Shown here: one piece after another, positions 44,449 to 53,118 of the stretch
How the letters are laid out: the number at the start of each line of letters is the position of its first letter
How positions within the stretch are numbered: the stretch's first letter is position 1
Origin: Draconibacterium aestuarii
GTDB lineage: Bacteria > Bacteroidota > Bacteroidia > Bacteroidales > Prolixibacteraceae
Reading direction: 5' to 3'
Assembly (NCBI GenBank): GCA_026671195.1
Contig: JAPOHD010000007.1
Span: forward strand, 248,001-312,000
DNA length: 64,000 nt
Translations under genes and position numbers: made by a program
The notes under the pieces: generated by a model
What the model was told of the DNA's origin: nothing
Seen by the model: only the letters and a program-made list of their open reading frames with translations
Database searches by the model: none

Positions 44449-45636
44449 TTAGGGTAATACTTCTTTATAAAATGCATTGTCAACCACCCATTCAATGCCT
44501 GCTTCATCAACATTTCCGATAATGCGGCGGGCACGTACAAAACCATTTTCATAATGTTCTGTATACTTTTCGCTATTGCGATCGAGGCTGTTTATCCTAA
44601 CTTTTCCCGAGGCATGTATAAACTCCTGATTCCCCATACAAAGTCCAACATGTGTTACCTGTTCTTTTTGTGTGTTGGTATCTTTTTCCCCAAAGAATAC
44701 CAGGTCGCCGGTTTGCAGTTTATCGTAACCGCTTTCGGTCTCCACTAACTCTCCATAAAATGTTTGCTGCGAAGCATCGCGCTGAAGAATTACGCCCTGA
44801 TGATAATATGCCGATTTTGTTAAACCACTGCAATCTAACATTTTGGCCGATGTACCTCCCCATAAATACGGAACGCCTTTAAAATTAAAAGCCGTCTCCA
44901 TTACTTTCTCGATCGACAGATTTTTATTCTTCCAAACATCCAACGCAACACATTCATCCTTTTTAACAAAAGCCTCGCGTCCGTCGGCCATAAGTATTTT
45001 ATAAAAGTCCTTTTTTACTCCTGAAATGCTTAACAAATCAGTGAGAACCAAATCACATTCAACTGCACTTTTGGTATCAGCCTCAATATAAGCAAATCCA
45101 TTTTGTTTGTTGTAAAGCACTTTGTCCATTGCTTTCCACACCGCCAGTTCTGCATTTGTTTTTAAGGTAACACCGGCAGCATCAACCCAGCCAAAATAAC
45201 GATCGGGCGTTTGAACTAAATACCAGTCTCCTGATTGGGTGTACACTTTTACAGGCGTTCCCATTAAGGCCTGCGTAGCCAATTCGGCTGCGTGTGTTTT
45301 CCCGCTGCGAATATTGCAAACCGAGAGTGTTACAACTCCCCAGGAATTCTCTTTGAATTTGCCTTCGGGTAAAAGCTTCACTTCAAAACCAATGTTTTTT
45401 TCGTTTGCCAAATCCCGAAGCTCGCTAAATGCCGTTTCTGAAGCAGTGGCACCTGTTATACACGTTTGTCCATTTTCTGTTTGAACATCCACATTCCAAT
45501 AAATTAATCGTTTATCAGGAATGTTTTTTTGTTGAATGTCTGAAACCGATTCTGAAATAGCTTGGTTATTCTGCGAGTTGCAAGCAGTCATATATAATGA
45601 TAAGATTATTAAAAAGTACTTTAAATGATTCATCAT
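44449..45636 (-). CDS. NlpC/P60 endopeptidase lipoprotein with SH3-like domains (YkfC-type)
   Basis: 395 residues. A lipoprotein signal ends in MTAC near residue 19. The middle holds bacterial SH3-like units (VKVYTQSGDWYLVQTPDRYFGWVD near 130-150). The catalytic NlpC/P60 domain follows from about 240: GVPYLWGGTSAKMLDCSG carries the nucleophile Cys269, and THVGLCMGNQEFIHASG the histidine (about 327). Enzymes of this build cleave gamma-D-Glu-meso-diaminopimelate in stem peptides and often require a free L-Ala end, leaving L-Ala-D-Glu for the epimerase downstream. The gene lies between the transglutaminase-like gene (111 bases upstream, with an operator-like palindrome) and the epimerase (152 bases downstream). 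Envelope location from the lipobox. Confidence 0.9.
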   Translation of the reverse strand: MMNHLKYFLIILSLYMTACNSQNNQAISESVSDIQQKNIPDKRLIYWNVDVQTENGQTCITGATASETAFSELRDLANEKNIGFEVKLLPEGKFKENSWGVVTLSVCNIRSGKTHAAELATQALMGTPVKVYTQSGDWYLVQTPDRYFGWVDAAGVTLKTNAELAVWKAMDKVLYNKQNGFAYIEADTKSAVECDLVLTDLLSISGVKKDFYKILMADGREAFVKKDECVALDVWKNKNLSIEKVMETAFNFKGVPYLWGGTSAKMLDCSGLTKSAYYHQGVILQRDASQQTFYGELVETESGYDKLQTGDLVFFGEKDTNTQKEQVTHVGLCMGNQEFIHASGKVRINSLDRNSEKYTEHYENGFVRARRIIGNVDEAGIEWVVDNAFYKEVLP

Positions 45637-45650
45637 GATTGATAGATGTA

Positions 45651-45668
45651 ATTTGTATTACAAATTTA
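45651..45668 (-). promoter_or_regulatory. Putative operator overlapping the -7 element of the NlpC/P60 gene
   Basis: ATTTGTATTACAAAT at 45651-45665 is a perfect 15-base palindrome with one unpaired central base and contains TTGTATTACAA, an exact match to the TnGTnnnACnA pattern of FadR-subfamily regulators. On the minus strand, TAAATTTG at 45661-45668 fits TAnnTTTG, so a bound protein would cover the promoter. The NlpC/P60 ATG is 15 bases downstream. Confidence 0.55.
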
Positions 45669-45747
45669 AAATATTTATTGATGTTTTATTCCAATGCCCG
45701 CTACATTTAACAATAAAGCTAAAGTTAGAGTGTACTGTTGGGGCAAG

Positions 45748-47166
45748 TCAGTCCAAATATTCTACCTGCATTTTATACGACCAGCTGTCGAAATAAAGAT
45801 TGCCACCATCCCACTCCAACTCACCGCGCTGAAAATCGTAAGGTTCGCTGCGATAATGCTTTTTAGGTGGATAAAGTTCTTGTGAATAATCGTCGTTAAT
45901 TATTAAACGATAGCTATCCAATCCGTTCAGGTAAAATTTTTTTACTCGCTGGTCCTCCGAATCGATTAAACCAAACGAAGGATCAACCGGCACCCAACCG
46001 ATGCCTTCGTAGTACACTTCTGCCCAATCGTGCAGGTTTTTCTCCTCGGGCAATAAATACCACCCGCTTTGCCATTTACATGGAATTCCCAGACTACGCG
46101 TCATACTCAGCAATAGAAAGGTTTTCATGCCACAATCGCCGTGCCCGTTTTCCAAAACATATTTCGGTATACAGTCCATGGTTGAATATTCCAAAGCACC
46201 TGCCCAGGGAATATTTTTGTCGATCCAATAAAATAACAGTTCCACTTGTTTTACCGGATTTGTTTCAGCACCAACAATTTGTTTTGCCGTGCTTGATATT
46301 CTTTTGCTGAAAGTAATATTCGGCAAACGTTCCGCTGTAAATTTCTTATAAAACTCAGTTGATTTCTTGTAAGGTCTGGCCTGTTCGGGCTTTACATCGA
46401 ACCACTGCGCTACCGATTTAAAACTGTACGATACATTAAAAACGGTTTCCTCATTATTTACAGCCTGCTTTTCCATATAAACGGTTCGCTGCATGGTTTC
46501 TTCAGGAGCAATAATATATTCCTCCTGGCTTGCATCTATTAACGTAACTTCGGGTAAACGTTCCCTATTGATTCTGGGGTAAGGCAGCCAACATCGAACC
46601 ATTTCACCAGCAGACACCGCATTAGCTTTCAACGTTATAGTATAATTAACTTTTATGGTCCGCGAATCGAACGACTTTCCCGGCTGAAGTCCATTCCCGA
46701 AATAACCGGGGATTGCTGTTTGTTGAAATTTTTCAGAACCGCTGATTCTTTTCCCGTCAACGGACTCTTTCAACTTTTTTGCTTCAGTATTTAATCGGAA
46801 TAAATTACTGACTGATCGTTTAAAATAGCGTTTTTCCCCATCGATCACGCGCATTTCCAATTGCTTAGCGGCTTCCCACTCGTCTAATTGAGCATCACTT
46901 ATATTCGGGAAATATTTTTCGAGTTGTTTTTCTATATCCCTTCGATAATACGGAAATTCTTTTCGAATACGATCAATTGTTTCCAACTGAATTTGGTGAG
47001 CCTGCTTTTCTTGCCACGGACTTTTCTCGATATTTCGTTTTAAAATTGCTTCGGCTTTTGCAAATTCGCCTGCCTTTAAAAGAACTTCTATTTCACTTTT
47101 ATTTACTTTCAAATTTAAACAAGCACCTGTTACAACAATTAAAATTAATAGTATTACTCCGCGCAT
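45748..47166 (-). CDS. Transglutaminase-like (cysteine protease fold) lipoprotein
   Basis: 472 residues. A short signal (MRGVILLILIVVTGAC) gives a lipoprotein cysteine near residue 16. The first 170 residues are charged and helical. A beta-rich region (about 175-275) precedes the transglutaminase core: ENGHGDCGMKTFLLLSMTRSLGIPC with catalytic Cys345, LHDWAEVYYEGIGWVPVDPSFG with His (about 382) and Asp (about 397). Bacterial members usually act as proteases or peptide-modifying enzymes, not cross-linkers. It begins 12 bases after the FadR-type gene, so they form one transcript. Since the neighbours act on stem peptides, a cell-wall peptide or protein substrate is plausible but unproven. Residues of the triad are intact. 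Confidence 0.85.
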   Translation of the reverse strand: MRGVILLILIVVTGACLNLKVNKSEIEVLLKAGEFAKAEAILKRNIEKSPWQEKQAHQIQLETIDRIRKEFPYYRRDIEKQLEKYFPNISDAQLDEWEAAKQLEMRVIDGEKRYFKRSVSNLFRLNTEAKKLKESVDGKRISGSEKFQQTAIPGYFGNGLQPGKSFDSRTIKVNYTITLKANAVSAGEMVRCWLPYPRINRERLPEVTLIDASQEEYIIAPEETMQRTVYMEKQAVNNEETVFNVSYSFKSVAQWFDVKPEQARPYKKSTEFYKKFTAERLPNITFSKRISSTAKQIVGAETNPVKQVELLFYWIDKNIPWAGALEYSTMDCIPKYVLENGHGDCGMKTFLLLSMTRSLGIPCKWQSGWYLLPEEKNLHDWAEVYYEGIGWVPVDPSFGLIDSEDQRVKKFYLNGLDSYRLIINDDYSQELYPPKKHYRSEPYDFQRGELEWDGGNLYFDSWSYKMQVEYLD

Positions 47167-47178
47167 TCGAAAGCACTT

Positions 47179-47907
47179 TTAAATTGAATCGCTTAAATAT
47201 TTTTTGTAGATATCCATTGTTCGTATCAAGTGTTCTTTCATTAATTCAGAAGCATCCTTACGGTTCTGTTTATTAATCGCATCAAATATTTTTAAATGAT
47301 ACTCAATAGTAATTTCTCTTTCTCCTTCAACATTGGCATATACCAAATTCCGCATGCGTGGTAAGAGTGAGTATATGGGTTCCATCGAAATTTGCACAAT
47401 AGGATTGTGTGTGGCTTTGGCAATCAACAAATGAAATTTGTTATCGATATCGGCTTCCAACTGAATATTATCAGGATTACAAGCCTTAAATAGTTCAATG
47501 TTATCCTGAATGTCGCTCAAATCGTTTTGGTTACGTTGTTTTGCAGCTAAACTCGCAATTTCCGGTTCAAACAACCTGCGTACTTCAATAATTTGTGCAA
47601 TCAGGTTATGGTCGAATTGCATATCGTAATACAAGTTCAAATTATCTATGGCATCATCAAGCTTCAACCCGGTAACCTTCATTCCGCTTCCCTTTGTAAT
47701 TTCAATAAGACCACGCGCACTTAAACGGCGAAGTGCTTCGCGCAAAGCAGTCCGGCTAACCCCAAACGACTCACAAAGCTCTCTCTCGGTGGGCAACCTG
47801 GATCCAACCGGCAATTTTTTTTCACGAATTGCCGCCTCCATTCGTCGTTCAATCTTCTGACTCAAAGTAAGTTTACTTCCAATCTTTCTAAAAATTTCTT
47901 CGTTCAT
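47179..47907 (-). CDS. FadR-subfamily GntR transcriptional regulator
   Basis: 242 residues. A GntR winged helix covers residues about 10-80: IREKKLPVGSRLPTERELCESFGVSRTALREALRRLSARGLIEI is nearly canonical. The C-terminal all-helical FCD effector domain (about 95-230) contains IEVRRLFEPEIASLAA and the metal- or ligand-binding histidines in DNKFHLLIAKATHNP and MKEHL. FCD proteins bind small acids or sugar acids and repress adjacent catabolic genes. It lies at the head of the minus-strand transglutaminase, NlpC/P60 and epimerase cluster, 12 bases before the transglutaminase gene, so local regulation is likely. A palindrome-like site overlaps its own promoter, suggesting autoregulation. The effector could be a muropeptide-derived metabolite; this is inference. 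Confidence 0.93.
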   Translation of the reverse strand: MNEEIFRKIGSKLTLSQKIERRMEAAIREKKLPVGSRLPTERELCESFGVSRTALREALRRLSARGLIEITKGSGMKVTGLKLDDAIDNLNLYYDMQFDHNLIAQIIEVRRLFEPEIASLAAKQRNQNDLSDIQDNIELFKACNPDNIQLEADIDNKFHLLIAKATHNPIVQISMEPIYSLLPRMRNLVYANVEGEREITIEYHLKIFDAINKQNRKDASELMKEHLIRTMDIYKKYLSDSI

Positions 47908-47959
47908 AGTAAGTTTTGTTTAACGCGATTTAATTTACCAAGTAATAATTGATTATGTC

Positions 47960-47977
47960 CTATGTATTACAAATGTA
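47960..47977 (-). promoter_or_regulatory. Promoter with operator-like site before the FadR-type gene
   Basis: On the minus strand TACATTTG (47970-47977) fits TAnnTTTG, with GTTG at 47997-48000 at the proper 19-base spacing. CTATGTATTACAAAT (47960-47974) matches the 45651 palindrome at 13 of 15 positions, and overlaps the -7 element in the same register. Part of the similarity comes from the shared promoter element; the extra TGTATTAC is what argues for an operator. Confidence 0.45.
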
Positions 47978-48132
47978 CTATTTTATACGTATTCTTCAAC
48001 TTCAAAATTTACACAACCCTTGAATAAGCATAATTTGTAAAGAATCTTAAAATCTAATTCTTTTAACAAATTTTGTTCAACAGGATTCAAAATTTATTTA
48101 ATTTTATACACAATCGAAAAACCATTTAAACC

Positions 48133-49467
48133 ATGTTCAAGCATATTTTTTGTATTCTTTTTACTTCCTTACTTGTATTCAATATTTCCGCAGCAAACAA
48201 ATCGAAACCCAACATTGTGGTTATTCTGGTTGACGATTTGGGTTATGGCGATCTTTCATGCCAGGGAGGAACCGATATTCAAACCCCAAACATCGATCAG
48301 CTTTTTGAAAAAGGAATGAAATTTAAACAGTTTTATGCCAATTGTACGGTTTGCTCGCCAACAAGGGCAAGCTTATTAACCGGTTGTTACCCCGATATGG
48401 TTGGGGTACCTGGAGTGATAAGAACAAACGAAAGCAACAGCTGGGGCTATTTAAAAGAAGATGCAATTACACTGCCCAGCTTATTAAAAAAGGCAGGTTA
48501 TAAAACGGCAATAATCGGGAAGTGGCATCTTGGTCTGGAATCGCCAAACACACCAAACGAACGTGGATTTGATTTTTTCAACGGTTTTTTAGGAGATATG
48601 ATGGATAATTACTGGACACATTTGCGACATGGAAACAACTACATGCGCTTGAATAATGAAGCAATTGAGCCGGAAGGACATGCCACCGATATATTTAGCG
48701 ATTGGGCCATCGATTATATTCAAAATGCAAAAAATACCAACGATCCCTTTTTCCTGTATTTAGCTTACAACGCGCCACACTTTCCTATTCAACCACCTGA
48801 AGATTGGCTAAATAAAGTAGTGGCTCGTGAAAAACAAATCTCTGAAAAACGTGCAAAAAATGTAGCTTTTGTTGAACACCTTGATAATGGAATTGGACGC
48901 GTACTGACTGCTTTGAAAGAATCAGGTCAAGACAAAAATACCTTGATTATTTTTTCGTCGGATAATGGAGGACATTTACCCAGCGAGGCTTCAAACGGAA
49001 ATTTACGAGGTGGTAAACAGGATATGTACGAAGGAGGAATTCGAGTTCCTACCGTTTTTGTATGGAAAGAGGAGATAAAACCCAAAACATCTTGCGATAA
49101 CTTAGCGTTAACCATGGATATTTATCCAACTTTATGCGAAATTGCAGGAGTTGAAGTAAGACATCAAATTGACGGGTTAAGCTTGTACCGCACATTACAG
49201 GGTGAACAACAAACTACCGATAATCGTGCAGTTTATTTTATGCGTCGTGAAGGAGGTCACTACAGTGGACTTTGTTATTATGCTGTACGCTATGGAGAAT
49301 ATAAACTAGTACAAAACACCCCTTTCGAACCCATGCAACTTTTTAATCTTGAAACCGATCCCAGAGAACAGATCCCGCTCGATCCGGAAACACAAAAATT
49401 CAATGATATGAGATTTAAACTATCGCAGCACATTAGAGGAGCAGGATCGATACCCTGGCAGAAATAA
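48133..49467 (+). CDS. Secreted S1-family sulfatase
   Basis: 444 residues with a signal peptide (cleavage near NISAA). Alkaline-phosphatase-fold sulfatase: IVVILVDDLGYGDLSCQG (about 28) gives the metal-binding Asp pair, and CTVCSPTRASLLTG holds the C-S-P-T-R motif, where Cys74 would be converted to formylglycine. IIGKWHLGLE (about 127) and HFPIQPP (about 217) provide further active-site residues, and FSSDNGGHLP (about 275) the late metal ligands. A formylglycine-generating enzyme must be encoded elsewhere. It removes sulfate esters from a carbohydrate. It is followed closely by the GH29 fucosidase gene, so a sulfated fucose-containing glycan is likely. The sulfatase subfamily cannot be fixed by eye. 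Confidence 0.93.
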   Translation: MFKHIFCILFTSLLVFNISAANKSKPNIVVILVDDLGYGDLSCQGGTDIQTPNIDQLFEKGMKFKQFYANCTVCSPTRASLLTGCYPDMVGVPGVIRTNESNSWGYLKEDAITLPSLLKKAGYKTAIIGKWHLGLESPNTPNERGFDFFNGFLGDMMDNYWTHLRHGNNYMRLNNEAIEPEGHATDIFSDWAIDYIQNAKNTNDPFFLYLAYNAPHFPIQPPEDWLNKVVAREKQISEKRAKNVAFVEHLDNGIGRVLTALKESGQDKNTLIIFSSDNGGHLPSEASNGNLRGGKQDMYEGGIRVPTVFVWKEEIKPKTSCDNLALTMDIYPTLCEIAGVEVRHQIDGLSLYRTLQGEQQTTDNRAVYFMRREGGHYSGLCYYAVRYGEYKLVQNTPFEPMQLFNLETDPREQIPLDPETQKFNDMRFKLSQHIRGAGSIPWQK

Positions 49468-49536
49468 GGATTTAAATTGTACATTGCATTACCATTAAAT
49501 TACAACACTGTTTCATTCACAAATCGAATTATTGAT

Positions 49537-51189
49537 ATGAGAAAACGATATATTGTCCTTTCGCTGTTACTAATCACAAATGTACTTTGTGCCCAAATTC
49601 CAAATAACAACAATAACGAAAATCTGAATTTAAACAAAGCAGAACGATTGGAATGGTTTAAGAATCTGGGATTTGGTATGTTTATTCATTTTAGTTTCGA
49701 TAGTCAGCTCGGAATAGTTATCAGCCATTCGATGGCAGGAGCCTCCGATGATTACCTGAATCGTTTTGTAAACGAATTGCCCAAAACGTTTAATCCAAAA
49801 GATTTTGATGCGGTTGAAATTGCTACTCTTGCGAAACTGGCAGGTATGAAATACATTGTATTAACTACAAAACACCACTCAGGTTTTTGCATGTGGGACA
49901 CTGAAACCACTAACTTTAATATAATGAACACACCTTACGGTAAAGATTTGGTAGCAGAATACGTACAGGCAACCCGCGATGCCGGTTTGGCTGTTGGATT
50001 CTATTTTTCGCCCGAAGACTTTAATTTTTTATATGAACACGGGCAACAGGTGCGCAGAGTGTTTCCAGAACCACTACCCGATGCGATACTAAAAAAATAC
50101 ATTGAATTAAATGAACTGCAAAACATGGAGTTAATGGCCAAATATGGAGAAATTGATATTATATTTTACGACGGCGGCGAAGGACCGTTACTGGAAAAAT
50201 GTAAACAGGTAGTTTGGGAGTTACAACCCAATATTGTTGTTACACGAGGTGCCATAAAAACTCCCGAACAAAGTGTACTGGGAGTAATTACAACCGATCC
50301 GTGGGAAGCAAATTTAACGATGGGAACACAATGGGCCTACAAACCAACTAACGAAGAATACAAATCGGGCACCCGGCTGTTGGAAATTCTTATCGAAACC
50401 CGGGCAAAAGGAGGAAACCAACTTTTAAACATTGGGCCAAAACCCAATGGAGAAATTCCCATCGAACAAGAAAATCGTTTACGCGAAATCGCAGCCTGGA
50501 ACTTTATTAATGGTGAATGTATTGAAAAAGTAAGTCCTTGGATCTTACCTAACGAAGAAAACATTTGGTTTACCTCAAAACCCGAAGAAAAAACGGTGTA
50601 CGCCATTCTTACTAAAATTACAGAGTGGCCACGTGGAGAACGTCGCGTATTTGTGCTGAAATCCGTACAGGCAAACGAAAATACCCAGGTGAGCGTTTTA
50701 GGGCATGGAGGTAAACTTGTTGAATACAATCCAAACATTGATGCCACCACTTATTTCGAACAAAAAGAAGATGGTTTGCACATTTCCTGCGTTCGCGCCC
50801 AACGTATTTATAACAACCACAAGTGGCCCAACCCGATTGTTTTAAAAATTACGAATGCAATGCCGGCACTCGAACCACCTGTAATTGCTACTCAAACTGC
50901 CGAAATAAATGCACAACGAGGTTACGAACGTTTGGTTTTTAACGGAGAGGTAATCAGTACCGGAGATGCCAGTAAAGTAAAAGTTGGTTTTCAGTTCCGT
51001 GAGTATGCAGGATTTGTTGAAGAATTGTATTCGGACAAATGGCAGAAAACAGAAGTCATTGATAGTCAGGCAGGAGAATATAAATTATTGGCACCTGTAA
51101 AAAAGGAAGGAAAAACATATCAGTACAGGGCATTTGTTGATCATCCAAAGCTGCGTGTTTATGGTGATACTTTTAAGATAACCTTCTAA
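49537..51189 (+). CDS. GH29 alpha-L-fucosidase
   Basis: 550 residues from the ATG at 49537, chosen because it opens a signal peptide (MRKRYIVLSLLLITNVLCAQ); the longer TTG-started frame adds 20 unlikely residues. The GH29 barrel starts WFKNLGFGMFIHFSF (about 38), followed by KLAGMKYIVLTTKHHSGFCMWDTETTNFN (about 103) with the His pair typical of fucosidases. The nucleophile is the Asp of IIFYDGGEG (residue 212). LLNIGPKPNGEIP (about 293) is the family's end-of-barrel motif. Beta-sandwich domains fill the C-terminal 200 residues. It releases alpha-linked L-fucose. It lies 69 bases after the sulfatase gene on the same strand. The acid/base residue is not identifiable by eye. Confidence 0.93.
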   Translation: MRKRYIVLSLLLITNVLCAQIPNNNNNENLNLNKAERLEWFKNLGFGMFIHFSFDSQLGIVISHSMAGASDDYLNRFVNELPKTFNPKDFDAVEIATLAKLAGMKYIVLTTKHHSGFCMWDTETTNFNIMNTPYGKDLVAEYVQATRDAGLAVGFYFSPEDFNFLYEHGQQVRRVFPEPLPDAILKKYIELNELQNMELMAKYGEIDIIFYDGGEGPLLEKCKQVVWELQPNIVVTRGAIKTPEQSVLGVITTDPWEANLTMGTQWAYKPTNEEYKSGTRLLEILIETRAKGGNQLLNIGPKPNGEIPIEQENRLREIAAWNFINGECIEKVSPWILPNEENIWFTSKPEEKTVYAILTKITEWPRGERRVFVLKSVQANENTQVSVLGHGGKLVEYNPNIDATTYFEQKEDGLHISCVRAQRIYNNHKWPNPIVLKITNAMPALEPPVIATQTAEINAQRGYERLVFNGEVISTGDASKVKVGFQFREYAGFVEELYSDKWQKTEVIDSQAGEYKLLAPVKKEGKTYQYRAFVDHPKLRVYGDTFKITF

Positions 51190-51345
51190 ATTTCAGCAAA
51201 AATTGAATTTCTACTATTTTGAATTATTCTATATTGCTAAATTAGCAGTCATTATTATTTGGTAAACTTGGCTTAATATTTAATTTTAATCTACTAACTA
51301 ATATCTTTTTGTAAAACATACAAGAAGAAGAAACTAAACTATTTA

Positions 51346-51945
51346 ATGCTGAACAGTCAGAACGGAAAATTCTTAATCGCTCAAGGCAATCAAAAAGAAT
51401 TCAGGAGGTTAATGGAATTATCATCCGACGAATTACTTCATTTTGCGTTGGGTTTTTTACGCGACAAAGAAGTTGCAGAAGAAATTGTGAGCGATGTTTA
51501 CGTTCGAATTTGGAAAAATCGGGAAGAGATTCTAAATATTCAAAACCTGAAATCCTATTTATTTATTTGTGTAAAAAACGGGTGTCTTTCACACTTGAGG
51601 AAGATGAGAAACGAAAAAATAGTACTTATAGATGAGTACAATGATTTTCTTTTCCTTCCGGTTGACGGTCCGGAAGACGATTCTACCGACAAAGAAGTGA
51701 TTGCAAAAATATACCAGGCTATTGAAACCTTACCCCCAAAATGTAAACTTGCATTCACGCTAGCCAAAATTAACGGATTGAAGCACAAGGAAATTGCAGA
51801 AGTAATGGATGTGTCTGAAAAAACAGTAAACAACCACCTGGTGTCGGCCGTAAAAAAAATTACCGAAATGCTTGGTGTCGAGAAAAAATCGAAAAAACAA
51901 AAACATCCACTTAAGCAAGCCAGCCTTTTTTCATTTTTATGGTAA
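51346..51945 (+). CDS. ECF-type RNA polymerase sigma factor
   Basis: 199 residues. Sigma region 2 is seen in LLHFALGFLRDKEVAEEIVSDVYVRIWKNREEI (about 26-60), and region 4 in LPPKCKLAFTLAKINGLKHKEIAEVMDVSEKTVNNHL (about 126-165). The size and the linker fit the Bacteroidota ECF group paired with FecR-type anti-sigma factors and SusC transporters. The next gene, 64 bases downstream, is such an anti-sigma factor, and the SusC after it has the STN domain that relays the signal. The sigma factor is therefore expected to transcribe the SusC/SusD genes when the outer-membrane transporter senses its glycan. Confidence 0.95.
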   Translation: MLNSQNGKFLIAQGNQKEFRRLMELSSDELLHFALGFLRDKEVAEEIVSDVYVRIWKNREEILNIQNLKSYLFICVKNGCLSHLRKMRNEKIVLIDEYNDFLFLPVDGPEDDSTDKEVIAKIYQAIETLPPKCKLAFTLAKINGLKHKEIAEVMDVSEKTVNNHLVSAVKKITEMLGVEKKSKKQKHPLKQASLFSFLW

Positions 51946-52009
51946 AAAAATATAATCCGAATAGGTATAGTTAAACGTCAGTGCGTCTTTACAAGCAGAA
52001 AGACAACAA

Positions 52010-52990
52010 ATGACTGACAAGGATAAAATCTATAATCTAATAATTAAGAATTTAACTGATGAAATTTCAGAGGAAGAAAAAGAATTCCTCGAAAAAGGAT
52101 TATCGTCAGATAAAAAAATGAGAACAAGCTATTTTAGCTTATTTTCCTTTTGGAAAAAATTCTTTCCCAAACGACAAAATCACACTATAATTGAAAAGAC
52201 TGAAAAAAAGCTCGGACTCACATATCAGTTTGGAGCAAGAACTAATTCCTGGAGTTGGTCAAAAATAGCAGTCTCAATCTTATTGATCGTTTCGGTTAGC
52301 TTCTCTATTTACCAACTGGTAAAGCCAAAACAAAATATAACCTTGAACTCGTATACCTGTAATGCCAATAAAGCACAGGCACATATATTAAGCGATGGTA
52401 CCAAAGTTTGGTTAAACTCGAATTCCATGCTAATTGCCAGCGAACCTTTTATTGGCGATACGCGTGAAGTCACTTTATTTGGAGAAGCCTATTTTGAGGT
52501 TGCGCACAACGAAAACCAACCATTTGAGGTTCAAACCAGAAAATTAAAAACCAAAGTTCTGGGAACACACTTTAATGTAATTGCCTACCCTACCGACGAG
52601 ATTCATGAAATTTCGCTTTACGAAGGGAAGGTGGTTATTTACGAAGAAGACACCCCAAACGAAAATTACGTATTAACCCCGGGCGACCGAGCTTATTTTA
52701 CTTCAGAAACCGGAAAAATTAAAATTGTTCACACCGATCTGGGCAAAGAAGCCCAATGGCGCGATGGTATAATCCGTTTCTACGATGAAGATTTATTCAG
52801 TATCACAAAACAACTGGAACGAAAATTTCAATCAAGAATTTTTATTGCTGATTCAATTGTTGGCAATTTAAAATTCACAGCAGAGTTTGAAAAAGAATCG
52901 CTTGAAAGAATAATGAGTGTTCTTTCACAAGCACACGAATTTGATTATAAATTCACAAATAATGGAGTATTTATACAATCGAAAAATTAA
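52010..52990 (+). CDS. FecR-type anti-sigma factor
   Basis: 326 residues. An N-terminal cytoplasmic helical part (1-80) binds the sigma factor, and one membrane segment (about 84-105, SKIAVSILLIVSVSFSIYQLV) follows. The periplasmic FecR domain begins near 115, with ILSDGTKVWLNSNSMLIASEPFIGDTREVTLFGEAYFEVAHNENQPFEV and LGTHFNVIAYPTDEI. The C-terminal DUF4974-type region (about 255-326) ends DYKFTNNGVFIQSKN. It holds the ECF sigma factor inactive until the STN domain of the SusC partner signals ligand binding. Length and order are normal. Confidence 0.95.
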   Translation: MTDKDKIYNLIIKNLTDEISEEEKEFLEKGLSSDKKMRTSYFSLFSFWKKFFPKRQNHTIIEKTEKKLGLTYQFGARTNSWSWSKIAVSILLIVSVSFSIYQLVKPKQNITLNSYTCNANKAQAHILSDGTKVWLNSNSMLIASEPFIGDTREVTLFGEAYFEVAHNENQPFEVQTRKLKTKVLGTHFNVIAYPTDEIHEISLYEGKVVIYEEDTPNENYVLTPGDRAYFTSETGKIKIVHTDLGKEAQWRDGIIRFYDEDLFSITKQLERKFQSRIFIADSIVGNLKFTAEFEKESLERIMSVLSQAHEFDYKFTNNGVFIQSKN

Positions 52991-53118
52991 AACCAGTATA
53001 TAGACCATAAAAAAAACCTATACCAATTAAACTAAAAGTTTGGGGACCAGGTCAGTTCTCAGACTTTTAACAAGAGATTGACTAATATTTATTGTTTAAC
53101 AAACTAAACTGTTATTGT

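Noticed and set aside
48065-48077. AACAAATTTTGTT near-palindrome upstream of the sulfatase
   Set aside because: Short, AT-only apart from two pairs, and with no second copy found; not enough to call an operator.
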